Shown here: in pieces, positions 49,972 through 57,415 of the stretch
Numbering within the stretch: the stretch's first letter is position 1
Layout: each line of letters starts with the position of its first letter
Source: a bacterium
Lineage (GTDB): Bacteria; Desulfobacterota; JAPLJL01
Length of the DNA stretch: 57,415 nucleotides
Reading direction: 5' to 3'
NCBI GenBank assembly: GCA_028713675.1
Contig: JAQTNV010000020.1
Span: 1 to 57,415 of the forward strand
Program-made: the position numbers and the translations under genes
The notes under the pieces: model-generated
The model's database searches: none
What the model saw: only the letters and a program-made list of their open reading frames with translations
Told to the model about the DNA's origin: nothing

Positions 49972-50556
49972 CTAAAGCGAGTGAAATTTCAGCTGGGCTT
50001 TGTCGATCCCGGATTCCAGGATGGTCAGGACCGCGTCCCGGGCTGTTTCCACCATCAGGGAAACCTCACGCTTTTCCGCCCGGGTAAACTCGGAAAGAAC
50101 GTAATCTGCCTCTTCCCTTTCCGCCGCCGGTCTCCCGATGCCCATCCTCACCCGGATAAAATCCTGGGTTCCGAGCGCGGTGATCACCGACTCCACCCCG
50201 CGGTGCCCTCCGGCCCCGCCCCGGTTCTTGATCCGGATTTTCCCCAGGGGCAGGTCCAGGTCATCATGGATTACGATCAGGTTCGAGGCCGGTAATTTCA
50301 GGAATTGGAGCCAGCGGGCCACCGCTTCGCCGGACCGGTTCATAAAGGTCTGGGGCTCGATCAGAACGTTTTTTTTCCCCGCGAGCTCGGCCGCGAGCCA
50401 GAAGCTGGAAAACTTCTTCCGCCCGAATTTCTCCGGAGCCAGGGAATCGGCCACCAGAAATCCGAGATTGTGCCGGGTTTTCTGATAAGTTTTCCCGGGA
50501 TTGCCCAATCCGGCCAGTAAATAATCCCAGGAACTTTTTTTCGCCGCGAGATTCAT
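49972..50556 (-). CDS. pth: Peptidyl-tRNA hydrolase
   Basis: 194 aa. It frees tRNA from peptidyl-tRNA dropped by ribosomes. The catalytic His29 is in KTRHNLGF; Asn19 is in GLGNPG, and PQTFMNRSGEAV, IHDDLDLPLGKIR and GGAGGHRGVESV complete the family set. Length is normal. It lies between rplY and ychF, in the conserved order seen in Geobacter-like genomes. A 13-bp inverted repeat upstream separates it from the L25 gene. Confidence 0.97.
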   Translation of the reverse strand: MNLAAKKSSWDYLLAGLGNPGKTYQKTRHNLGFLVADSLAPEKFGRKKFSSFWLAAELAGKKNVLIEPQTFMNRSGEAVARWLQFLKLPASNLIVIHDDLDLPLGKIRIKNRGGAGGHRGVESVITALGTQDFIRVRMGIGRPAAEREEADYVLSEFTRAEKREVSLMVETARDAVLTILESGIDKAQLKFHSL

Positions 50557-50660
50557 AACTGCTTGAAAAGGTGGCGGTTAAACCGAAAGAAAATTCTCAA
50601 ACCTGTTTAATGAATGCCGACCCACCCTGCTGAATCACAGGATTAGTGTGCTTAAAAGTA

Positions 50661-50703
50661 TTACCCCCTCCCCGGGCGGAAAATAATGAAGGGGAGGGGG
50701 TAA
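50661..50703 (-). repeat. 13-bp perfect inverted repeat between rplY and pth
   Basis: TTACCCCCTCCCC and its exact inverse are separated by 17 nt. On the minus strand it is followed by a short TACTTTT tract, so it could act as a weak terminator; the sequence also resembles the repeat at 54925. Confidence 0.55.
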
Positions 50704-50828
50704 AATATTTCTTCAGTTTCACCCCCATTACCATCCTCCCCACTCCAGGGACAGGATGGTTTTGAGAAATAATGGAGGCGACGTAACAAACGGATACGAT
50801 TAATTCAAAATCTCCGCGATTAAACCGG

Positions 50829-51614
50829 TTATTTTTTGTCCCCTCCCTTACCCTTCTTTTCTTTTTCCTTGGGAGCATCTCCCTTTTCCTTGGAAGCCTT
50901 CTCCTTGGGGGCCTTCTCCTTGGAGCCTTTCTCCTTGCCGGCTTCCGCTTTTTCTCCCTCTTCCCCTTCTTCGCCTTCAGGCTTCTTCTCCCCAATCCGC
51001 TCGGGTTCCTCGGCAGCCGCCTCAGCCGCGGGCACCGCCGGAGCCAGCTCCTCTTCCTTCCGCGGAGCCACTACCGTGGCCACGGTCTGGTCCGCGTCAA
51101 TCATAATCTCCACCCCGGGAAGCAGGGGGATATTCTTGGCGTGCGCCGCCTCCCCGATTTTCAGGGCGCTGACGTCGATCTCGAGCTGTTCCGGGATCTC
51201 GGTGGGCAGGCAGGAAACCTCGATTTCCCGGATGATCTGTTCCAGGACCCCGCCCTCTTTCACCCCGGCGGCTTCGCCCCGGATCACGATCGGAACCGGC
51301 ACCCTGACCTTTTTATCCATGGGGACTTCATAAAGATCGGCATGGAGATATTCCCGGGAAATCGGGTCGACCTGAATCTCCCGGACCAGGACGATCCGGG
51401 CCGCTTCCCCTTCGACGGTCAGATCGATCAGGGTGTTCTCGCCCGCCTTGGTGCTGATCGCCCGGGTCAGGTCCGTGGGATTGACTTCGAGATTCCGGGA
51501 TTCCTTCCCCGGCCCATAGAGCACCGCCGGGATCATTCCCTGATGTCGCACCCGGCGCGCGAATTGTTTTCCTTTTCCCTGTCTGAGCTTTGCGGCAAGA
51601 CTGCTGCGAATCAT
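50829..51614 (-). CDS. rplY: Ribosomal protein bL25 / general stress protein Ctc with charged tail
   Basis: 261 aa. The N-terminal L25 domain binds 5S rRNA (GKQFARRVRHQGMIPAVLYG) and the Ctc beta domain follows (VRVPVPIVIRGEAAGVKEGGVLEQ). Normal Ctc proteins are about 185-220 aa. Here about 70 further residues are almost only Lys, Glu, Ala and Pro, with a KEKA/KEKG-type repeat near the end. Such tails are common but vary in length; this one is long. It follows prs on the same strand. Confidence 0.95.
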   Translation of the reverse strand: MIRSSLAAKLRQGKGKQFARRVRHQGMIPAVLYGPGKESRNLEVNPTDLTRAISTKAGENTLIDLTVEGEAARIVLVREIQVDPISREYLHADLYEVPMDKKVRVPVPIVIRGEAAGVKEGGVLEQIIREIEVSCLPTEIPEQLEIDVSALKIGEAAHAKNIPLLPGVEIMIDADQTVATVVAPRKEEELAPAVPAAEAAAEEPERIGEKKPEGEEGEEGEKAEAGKEKGSKEKAPKEKASKEKGDAPKEKEKKGKGGDKK

Positions 51615-51646
51615 TTTACTCCTCCTTTTGAGCTCCTCGCCTCAAT

Positions 51647-52585
51647 TTACACGAAAAGCGAACTGACCGACATGCCCTGGTAAACCCGGCGGATCGCTTC
51701 ACCTAAAAGGCCGGCGATGGAAATCGTTCTTAACTTCGGACATTGTTTGGGCTTATCCTTCAAATCGATTGTATCCGTGACTACCAGTTCCCGGATGACC
51801 GAGGCGTTGACCCGGTTCAGTGCCGGCCCGGAAAGCACCGGGTGGGAGCAGGCCGCGTAGACTTCCTTGGCCCCGTTGCGCATGATGGCTTCGGCCGATT
51901 CCGTCAGGGTGCCGGCGGTATCCACCATGTCGTCCACGATGATCGCGGTCAGGCCCGTCACTTCGCCGATGATATTGACCGCTTTGGCCACGTTGGGGGC
52001 GTCGCGGCGCTTGTCGATGATGCAGAGCCCGCAGTTCAGGCGCTTGGCGAAGGCCCGGGCCCTTTCTACCCCGCCGGCGTCGGGAGCCACGATCACGAGG
52101 TCCTGTTTGAAGTTCTGGCGGAGATAATCCAGGATCACTTTGGTGGCAAAAAGGTTGTCCACCGGCATGTTGAAAAACCCCTGGATCTGCCCGGCGTGCA
52201 GGTCGACGGTGATCACCCGGTCGGCCCCCGCCGCGGAAAGCAGGTCGGCCACCAGCTTGGCCGTGATCGGGGTCCGGGGCTGGACCTTCCGGTCCTGCCG
52301 GGCATAACCGAAATAAGGCATCACCGCGGTAATGGACTTGGCGGAGGCCCTTTTCAGGGCGTCGATCATGATCAGGAGCTCCATCAGGCGGTCGTTGGCG
52401 GGATTGGAGGTGGACTGGATCACAAAAACCTCGGCCCCGCGGGTGTTTTCCCCGATCTCCACAAAGATTTCACCGTCGCTGAAAGTCCGGATCTCCGCCT
52501 GGCTCAGTTTGATTTCCAGGTATTCCGCGATCTTCTGCGCCAGGGGGACATTGGAAGTCCCGGCAAAAACCTTCATCTCCTGCAA
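51647..52585 (-). CDS. prs: Ribose-phosphate pyrophosphokinase
   Basis: 312 aa. It makes PRPP from ribose-5-phosphate and ATP. Landmarks: FSDGEIFVEIGENTRGAEVFVIQST, PYFGYARQDRKVQPRTPI (ATP loop), the catalytic region GGVERARAFAKRL with IIDKRRD, and the PRPP-binding loop AIIVDDMVDTAGTL. Class I length and sequence. It lies directly before rplY. A beta-lactamase-like gene separates it from tRNA-Gln, which normally adjoins it in this gene order. Confidence 0.97.
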   Translation of the reverse strand: MQEMKVFAGTSNVPLAQKIAEYLEIKLSQAEIRTFSDGEIFVEIGENTRGAEVFVIQSTSNPANDRLMELLIMIDALKRASAKSITAVMPYFGYARQDRKVQPRTPITAKLVADLLSAAGADRVITVDLHAGQIQGFFNMPVDNLFATKVILDYLRQNFKQDLVIVAPDAGGVERARAFAKRLNCGLCIIDKRRDAPNVAKAVNIIGEVTGLTAIIVDDMVDTAGTLTESAEAIMRNGAKEVYAACSHPVLSGPALNRVNASVIRELVVTDTIDLKDKPKQCPKLRTISIAGLLGEAIRRVYQGMSVSSLFV

Positions 52586-52734
52586 GGCTTTATTCCTCCT
52601 TGATTGGCAACCCTGAATCCGATCCCTGAACGGGACGGGAAAATCATCCCCGCTCCGCTTGGCAACAACTAGTCTATATAATCCAACGGGCCCAAGCTTT
52701 CAAGCCCCGATCCGGTCCGTCCGGTCGTTTCTAT

Positions 52735-53772
52735 CTATTTACCCTGTCCGGATCGTGAAACCCGTTCGTAAACAAATTTGGATATATCCCGGATCACATG
52801 ATTAAGGTTCGAGATTTCCCGGCCGCTGGTCATGACACAAAGAAGGTAGGGGCCATGGGGATAATATATGATTCCGCAATCGTGAAGCTGCCTTTCCTCG
52901 CTCAGATACCCGCCCTCCCCGAACTTCTGGGCCACGGTGATCCCGGCCGGGACCCCTGCCCTCAATCCTCCCTGGAAGTCAACCACATCCAGCAGTTTGA
53001 GAACTTTCTCGGAATATTCCTTGGTCAGATATGAAGCATTGAAAAGAATCCTGAAGAAAGAGGAATAGGACTTCACCGAGATGCTCCCGCCGGGCTTTTT
53101 CATGATATCGGGATCAACACCGACGGCCGTGCATAATTTTTCCAGATAACCCTCCGGGAGATTCTTATAGAGCAGGGGAAGGCTCTGGTTATCGGAATAA
53201 ACAATCGCCGCTTCAATCAGTTCGTTGATTGTATATTCCCTCCCCAATTCCAGCGACCGGGACGGGGGATAGGCCAGGATTTTCAATTCCTCGAACCTGT
53301 CTTTCTCCGAATACTTGACCTTTTTATTCAGTAACCCGGGATCCGATTCCGCGGCTTTAAAATAGGCCATCACGAGCGGGACTTTCAAAAGGCTGGCGGG
53401 AAGAAATGTTTCGTCCTCATTGATTCCATACCAGGGCCCGTTATTCAAGTCCCGGAAATAGAGCGACACTTTCGTCACCATTCCGCTGGCTTTCTCCCGG
53501 GTTACCAGGTCGGAAAGCTCAGACCGGAAGGAACTGATCAACTTGTTGATCCTGCCTTCCGCGATCTCGCATTCCAGCAGCGGGTTTACATATTTATAAC
53601 CGCCCTGGTGCAGTTCCATTTTACCGCCGGAATTATCCTGACCCGGGTTCCATTCGCTCTTTATGACGTATCCGATCAATAGTCCCGCGAGGAAAACGGG
53701 GATCATCAGATACAGGTGAAATCTTGATCGCCTTTTATAATCAATTTGTAATTTTTCGCTTTTCTTATCCAT
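52735..53772 (-). CDS. Membrane-anchored class A beta-lactamase-like serine hydrolase
   Basis: 345 aa. A TM segment (about 20-37) is followed by a periplasmic domain with the penicillin-binding serine motif Ser127-x-x-Lys130 (FLPASLLKVPL) and SDN at 193-195 (IVYSDNQ). The third motif, normally KTG or KSG, reads KFGEGG (about 281). No clear class A Glu166 in an ExxLN context is visible. It may therefore be a low-activity lactamase, a peptidase or a non-catalytic binder of peptidoglycan. It interrupts the otherwise conserved tRNA-Gln/prs order, and its base composition looks somewhat lower in GC than its neighbours. Confidence 0.82.
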   Translation of the reverse strand: MDKKSEKLQIDYKRRSRFHLYLMIPVFLAGLLIGYVIKSEWNPGQDNSGGKMELHQGGYKYVNPLLECEIAEGRINKLISSFRSELSDLVTREKASGMVTKVSLYFRDLNNGPWYGINEDETFLPASLLKVPLVMAYFKAAESDPGLLNKKVKYSEKDRFEELKILAYPPSRSLELGREYTINELIEAAIVYSDNQSLPLLYKNLPEGYLEKLCTAVGVDPDIMKKPGGSISVKSYSSFFRILFNASYLTKEYSEKVLKLLDVVDFQGGLRAGVPAGITVAQKFGEGGYLSEERQLHDCGIIYYPHGPYLLCVMTSGREISNLNHVIRDISKFVYERVSRSGQGK

Positions 53773-53800
53773 CTGCCCGTTATCAATACCTGTTTTTAAA

Positions 53801-53849
53801 GTCTGGGCTGCTTACTGCATAGTGCCTACTGCTTACTCCCAACTTTTTA
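53801..53849. repeat. Heptad tandem array, unit CTGCTTA (7 units)
   Basis: GTCTGGG, CTGCTTA, CTGCATA, GTGCCTA, CTGCTTA, CTCCCAA, CTTTTTA in phase, ending 6 nt from the tRNA-Gln 3' end. Same family as 22235. Confidence 0.7.
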
Positions 53850-53854
53850 TAACG

Positions 53855-53927
53855 CTGGGGCGGGAGGATTCGAACCTCCGAATGCGGGATCCAAATTCCC
53901 GTGCCTTGCCAGCTTGGCGACGCCCCA
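53855..53927 (-). tRNA. tRNA-Gln (anticodon TTG)
   Basis: 73 nt with discriminator. A 7-bp acceptor TGGGGCG/CGCCCCA, anticodon loop ATTTGGA on a CGGGA/TCCCG stem giving TTG, and a T arm GGAGG-TTCGAAT-CCTCC. The first base pair U:A and a G discriminator are the glutamine identity elements. CCA is not encoded. Confidence 0.95.
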
Positions 53928-53934
53928 AAAAAAA

Positions 53935-53969
53935 CCGGTTTCGAGTTGCGAGTTCCGAGTTTCGAGTTT
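53935..53969. repeat. Heptad tandem array, unit CGAGTTT (5 units)
   Basis: CCGGTTT, CGAGTTG, CGAGTTC, then CGAGTTT twice, filling the gap between the ispE stop and tRNA-Gln. Confidence 0.7.
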
Positions 53970-53974
53970 AAAAA

Positions 53975-54901
53975 CTATTTGATCGGTTTGACCGCCGTCA
54001 CAAACCATCCCGTATCTTTTCCCAATTCGCGTGCGGCGCGGGAAGCGTCCGCCGGGTTCGCGAAGACCCCATAAAACGTGGGGCCGCTCCCGCTCATTCC
54101 CACTCCCCGGGCCCCGGACGCGAGCAGCTTCTCCTTCACCTCCCTGACCACCGGATAGGTTTTCCGCACTTCCGGTTCCAGGTCGTTCCGGAGAATATCC
54201 TCCCAGTTGATGCTCCCGCTGGACCAGACCTTTACGCCCCGGGGTCTCAACCGGTAACCCAGTTCAATATTATTGCCCGGATCATCTTCGGTCAATTCCA
54301 ATCCTGACCCGTTTTTTTCGGATTTGTCCCAGAAATCCCGGTCCCATTCGGAATAGGCCCACTGGGAGCTGACTTTCACTCCCGGGTTGACCAGGACGAA
54401 AGCGGGGGGAAGCCCGCCCCGGTAGAAAGAAAGCCTTTCGCCCACCCCGGCCACCCGGGCCGCCCCGGGGAAAAGAAAGAACGGGACATCGGCCCCGATC
54501 CGCGCCGAGACCCGGCGGAGATCCCGGACCGGGAGCCGGGAAGCAAACATCCGCTTCAAACCTACCAGAACCGCGGCCGCGTCGCTCGAGCCCCCGCCGA
54601 GACCGGCCGCGACCGGGATACCTTTCTTGATTTCGATCTTCACGCCCCGGAACGAGACGAATTCCTCCCCGAAAACCCGGGCCGCCCGGAAGGCAATATT
54701 CCCTTCGCCTCCCGGGACCTCCTGATGGTCGCAGTCCACGCTGATCCCGGCCGGCGCTTCCCGCAGGCGGATATCATCGAAGAGGGAAATCCTGATCATG
54801 AGCGAACGGATTTCGTGATAACCGTCGGGCCTTCTCCCTGAAATTCGGAGCCCCAGGTTGAGCTTGGCCGGGGCCTGGATGCGGATAATTTTTCCGGACA
54901 T
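53975..54901 (-). CDS. ispE: 4-diphosphocytidyl-2-C-methyl-D-erythritol kinase
   Basis: 308 aa. A GHMP kinase of the MEP isoprenoid pathway. APAKLNLGLRI carries the catalytic Lys13 region, PVAAGLGGGSSDAAAVL (97-112) is the ATP loop, and ADVPFFLFPGAARVAGVGERL and GMSGSGPTFYGVF are the other blocks. Normal length. It is followed by tRNA-Gln and, after an inserted gene, prs, in the order known from Geobacter-type genomes. Confidence 0.97.
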   Translation of the reverse strand: MSGKIIRIQAPAKLNLGLRISGRRPDGYHEIRSLMIRISLFDDIRLREAPAGISVDCDHQEVPGGEGNIAFRAARVFGEEFVSFRGVKIEIKKGIPVAAGLGGGSSDAAAVLVGLKRMFASRLPVRDLRRVSARIGADVPFFLFPGAARVAGVGERLSFYRGGLPPAFVLVNPGVKVSSQWAYSEWDRDFWDKSEKNGSGLELTEDDPGNNIELGYRLRPRGVKVWSSGSINWEDILRNDLEPEVRKTYPVVREVKEKLLASGARGVGMSGSGPTFYGVFANPADASRAARELGKDTGWFVTAVKPIK

Positions 54902-54924
54902 GATTGCTTTGCCTCATTTCCTCG

Positions 54925-54993
54925 CCCTTGAGGGGGGAGGACGGAGGAGAGGGTGAATAATATCTGCTCGCCACCCTCCCCTCAAGGGAGGGG
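54925..54993. repeat. CCCTCCCCTCAAGGG inverted repeat
   Basis: The left arm CCCTTGAGGGGGGAGG with GAGGGTG pairs with CACCCTCCCCTCAAGGG. A second small hairpin lies within the right arm. It is a known kind of dispersed repeat, with a relative at 50661; it fills the spacer between the CRP-like gene and ispE. Confidence 0.6.
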
Positions 54994-55031
54994 AAAAATA
55001 TTTTAATGATCGATATTATTCCAGGACTGCG

Positions 55032-55733
55032 CTAGTGCAGGGAAAGCCGGGCGGGCGGGGGCAGGGACTCATGAATGATCACCTTTTTGCCCTTGATGGT
55101 AATGTATCCGCGGCGGACCAGCTCCCCCAGTACCCGGGTTACCGTTTCCCGGGTGGTGCCGATCCGGCTGGCAATCTCCTGATGGGTGGGACGATTGGAA
55201 ACCACCATCCCCTCCGCTTCCTGGATCCCTTCCTCCTTGGCCAGTTCGAGGAGAAAACGCGCTACCCGTCCGGCGACGTCCAGAAGGGCGAGGCTGCCGA
55301 TCATCTCGTCGGCCTTCCGGAGTCTCCGGCTCATCTCGGAGAGAAACTCCAGGGCCATCCGCGGATAGCGGCGGATCAGGCTGAGGAAGTCCTGCCGGGT
55401 GATGATCAGAAGAATGGTATCATCCAGCGCCACCACCGAGGCGGAACGGGGTTCCCCGTCAATCATGGCCATCTCCCCGAAAAAATCTCCCGCCCCCAGC
55501 GTGGAAAGGGTGATTTCCTTCCCGTCCTCCCCGTAGAGAATGACCTTGACCCCGCCGGCGACAATGAAATACAGCGAGGTCCCGGCCTCCTCCTGGGTGA
55601 GGATGACCCCCTCCCGCTCAAACCGGCGCACCTGCACCACCTTGAGCAGGTGTTTCTTCAGGTCCGGCTCCATCCGCCGGAAAAAATCGACCCGGTCCAG
55701 AAGGGTTTCGGCTTCATTTTTCCCAGGTTTCAT
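55032..55733 (-). CDS. CRP/FNR-family transcription regulator
   Basis: 233 aa. The cyclic-nucleotide-binding domain (about 15-125) has the phosphate-binding cassette FFGEMAMIDGEPRSASVVA, with the Arg-Ser pair that contacts cAMP in CRP. A long dimer helix and a winged helix follow (PTHQEIASRIGTTRETVTRVLGELVRRGYI). No cysteines for an FNR-type Fe-S cluster are seen, so a nucleotide effector is more likely than oxygen sensing. GGGAGG ribosome site. It lies downstream of clpB on the same strand with about 180 nt between. Target genes are not identifiable here. Confidence 0.92.
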   Translation of the reverse strand: MKPGKNEAETLLDRVDFFRRMEPDLKKHLLKVVQVRRFEREGVILTQEEAGTSLYFIVAGGVKVILYGEDGKEITLSTLGAGDFFGEMAMIDGEPRSASVVALDDTILLIITRQDFLSLIRRYPRMALEFLSEMSRRLRKADEMIGSLALLDVAGRVARFLLELAKEEGIQEAEGMVVSNRPTHQEIASRIGTTRETVTRVLGELVRRGYITIKGKKVIIHESLPPPARLSLH

Positions 55734-55912
55734 CCCGTTTCCTCCCTCATTTCACTCTCTTTGGTATTTTATCGGATTCCGGTTTTCCTTCAAACATAGT
55801 CGGGACAAGCCGCGGGAATCAGGGAAAAAATCAACCGTAACCTTACACCGAAAATATATAAACCAGGCTTGAACTTTCGAACGATGGTATCGAGAAGGAA
55901 AGTGACTCTCCC

Positions 55913-57415
55913 CTATTTTCGCTTCCGGGTAAAGGTCAGTTCCCCCTTCCGGCGATCCAGACCGATGGTGATCACGTCCCCTTCGGTGAAATCCCCTTCG
56001 AGAATCTTTTCGGCCAGGGCATCGTAAACGCTTTTCTCGATCACCCGTTTGAGGGGGCGGGCCCCGTAAATCGGGTCAAAGCCCCGCTCGGACAGGTATT
56101 CCTTGACCTCCGGGGCCAGTTCGATCTCGAGGCCCTTGTCCTTCAGGCGGCGCTGGAGCAGCTGGGCCTGGATATCCACAATCGCCTTCAGGTCCTCCCG
56201 CGCCAGGTTCCGGAAAATGATGATTTCGTCGATCCGGTTCAGAAACTCCGGCCGGAAATGTTCCCGGAGGGCCTCCAGGACCCGCTGGCGCATCTTTTCA
56301 TAATCACTTCCGAGCTCGGTAATGTATTGTGACCCGATGTTGGAGGTCATGATCACCACGGTGTTGCGGAAATCGACTGTCCGGCCCTTCCCGTCCGTGA
56401 GCCGGCCGTCGTCGAGGATCTGGAGGAGGACGTTGAAAACCTCCTGGTGGGCCTTTTCGATCTCGTCCATCAGGATCACCGAGTAGGGCTTCCGGCGCAC
56501 CGCCTCGGTCAGGTAGCCCCCTTCCTCGTAGCCGACATAGCCCGGGGGAGCCCCGATCAGGCGGGCGACCGAGTGTTTTTCCATGAATTCGGACATGTCC
56601 ACCCGGATCATGGCCTCTTCGGTGTCAAAGAGAAACTCGGCCAGGGCCTTGGCGGTCTCGGTTTTTCCCACCCCGGTCGGCCCCATGAAAATGAACGAGC
56701 CGATCGGCCGGTGGGGGTCTTTAAGTCCGGCCCGGGCCCGGCGCACGGCCTGGGAAACCAGGTTCAGGGCCTGGTCCTGCCCCACCACCCGCCGGCGGAG
56801 CCGGTCCTCCATATGCAGGAGTTTCTCCCGCTCCCCCTCGACCAGCCGGGAAACCGGGATCCCGGTCCATTTGGCCACGATCTCGGCGATATCGTCTTCG
56901 TCAACTTCTTCCTTCAGCATTTTCTGGCCGGCCTGGAACTCGCCGAGCTTTTTCTGGGCTTCCTCCATCTCGCGCTTGAGGGCCAGTTGTTTCCCGTAGC
57001 GGAGTTCCGCCACCCGGCCCAATTCGCCCTCCCGCTCGGCCTTCTGCTCCTCGGTCCGGACGGACTCGATCTCCTCCTTGATTTTCCGGATCCGGCCGAT
57101 CAGCTCCTTTTCCTGCTTCCAGTGTTCCCGGAGCTTGTCCCTCTCGGCGGAAAGCCGGGCGATCTCCTGTTCCACTTTCTCCCGGTTGCGGACGGTATCC
57201 TCCCCGGTCTCCTTCCGGAGCGCCTCCCGCTCGATCTCCAGCTGGACGATCTTTCTCTGCACCTCGTCGATCTCCACCGGCACGCTGTCGATCTCGATCC
57301 GGAGCCGCGAGGCGGCTTCATCGATCAGGTCGATGGCCTTGTCCGGCAGAAACCGGTCGGAAATGTAGCGCTGGGAGAGGGTGGCCGCCGCGATCAGGGC
57401 GGAATCCTTGATCCG
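55913..57415 (-). CDS. clpB: ClpB disaggregase, C-terminal 500 residues (5' end outside the window)
   Basis: The reading frame stays open to the window edge; the ATG at 57283 is internal, because [20 protein letters not shown] lies upstream of it in frame. Visible parts: the middle coiled-coil domain (VDEVQRK... to EEVDEDDI) and the second AAA+ module with Walker [20 protein letters not shown], Walker [12 protein letters not shown], the pore loop GYVGYEEGG and the sensor-2 region [14 protein letters not shown]. ClpB dissolves protein aggregates with DnaK. Normal family sequence; nothing odd. Confidence 0.96.
   Translation of the reverse strand, partial: RIKDSALIAAATLSQRYISDRFLPDKAIDLIDEAASRLRIEIDSVPVEIDEVQRKIVQLEIEREALRKETGEDTVRNREKVEQEIARLSAERDKLREHWKQEKELIGRIRKIKEEIESVRTEEQKAEREGELGRVAELRYGKQLALKREMEEAQKKLGEFQAGQKMLKEEVDEDDIAEIVAKWTGIPVSRLVEGEREKLLHMEDRLRRRVVGQDQALNLVSQAVRRARAGLKDPHRPIGSFIFMGPTGVGKTETAKALAEFLFDTEEAMIRVDMSEFMEKHSVARLIGAPPGYVGYEEGGYLTEAVRRKPYSVILMDEIEKAHQEVFNVLLQILDDGRLTDGKGRTVDFRNTVVIMTSNIGSQYITELGSDYEKMRQRVLEALREHFRPEFLNRIDEIIIFRNLAREDLKAIVDIQAQLLQRRLKDKGLEIELAPEVKEYLSERGFDPIYGARPLKRVIEKSVYDALAEKILEGDFTEGDVITIGLDRRKGELTFTRKRK

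Noticed and set aside
50597..50995. Lys/Arg-rich minus-strand ORF of 132 aa
   Set aside because: It is the shifted frame of the charged tail of the L25 gene.

Overview
The window reads as a chromosomal segment of a GC-rich, Gram-negative, probably anaerobic bacterium. Lipoprotein signals, an outer-membrane barrel protein, a Wza/Wzc export pair and a SpoIID-like protein point to a diderm envelope. A selenocysteine tRNA, a YedF-type protein, a double-cubane-type reductase and a TRAP receptor point to an anaerobe. The order ispE, tRNA-Gln, prs, rplY (L25/Ctc), pth, ychF is the one I know from Geobacter and relatives, so Desulfobacterota or a neighbouring lineage is my best guess. No rRNA or single-copy marker confirms this. 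There is no phage, insertion sequence or CRISPR array.

Layout. 1-5.5 kb (minus strand): an ion transporter with a periplasmic N-terminal domain, a DUF2065-SpoIID fusion and two glycosyltransferases. 5.5-8.8 kb (plus): an Fn3 lipoprotein, then lysA and dapF overlapping. 8.9-18.1 kb (plus): an exopolysaccharide assembly and export operon (FecR protein, beta-barrel, two CsgG/GNA1162-like lipoproteins, Wza, Wzc-type tyrosine kinase, O-antigen ligase/polymerase with a TPR tail). 18.1-21.3 kb: a PHP phosphoesterase and a TPR-SLT lytic transglycosylase lipoprotein. 21.3-24.7 kb: a selenium locus (LysR regulator, selC, double-cubane reductase, yedF). 24.9-27.7 kb (minus): small membrane protein, zinc-ribbon protein, SppA lipoprotein, unknown secreted protein. 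28-31.4 kb (plus): Nudix, PAP2 and TRAP receptor genes, each sitting between repeat-filled spacers. 31.8-42.9 kb (minus): a diguanylate cyclase and a glycogen operon (glgB, GH57-DUF3536, malQ, short glucan phosphorylase, SGNH lipoprotein). 43.2-48.2 kb: a two-domain NAD-dependent epimerase, a small secreted protein, a BaiN-type flavoprotein, vapBC and a V4R-like protein. 48.7-57.4 kb (minus): ychF, pth, rplY, prs, a class-A beta-lactamase-like protein, tRNA-Gln, ispE, a CRP/FNR regulator and the 3' part of clpB.

The most unusual structure is not a gene. Almost every spacer carries short, degenerate tandem arrays with a strict period of 7, 8 or 9 nt: about 30 arrays of 3-9 units. At least eight unit families recur at two or three places, often inverted, and one keeps the same order of unit variants in three copies. 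They resemble in kind the heptameric STRR repeats described in cyanobacteria. They are mixed with larger dispersed palindromes (GTCATT...AATC types) and with an approximately 170-190 bp element bounded by GGGGGTTGGTCTCGC inverted ends.

How the genes work together: the export operon and the two upstream glycosyltransferases would make and export a surface polysaccharide. The glycogen operon covers branching, disproportionation and phosphorolysis, but the synthase and ADP-glucose pyrophosphorylase are not here. The selenium locus puts selC only 25 nt upstream of the reductase start codon, so one transcript probably gives both tRNA-Sec and the reductase-yedF mRNA.
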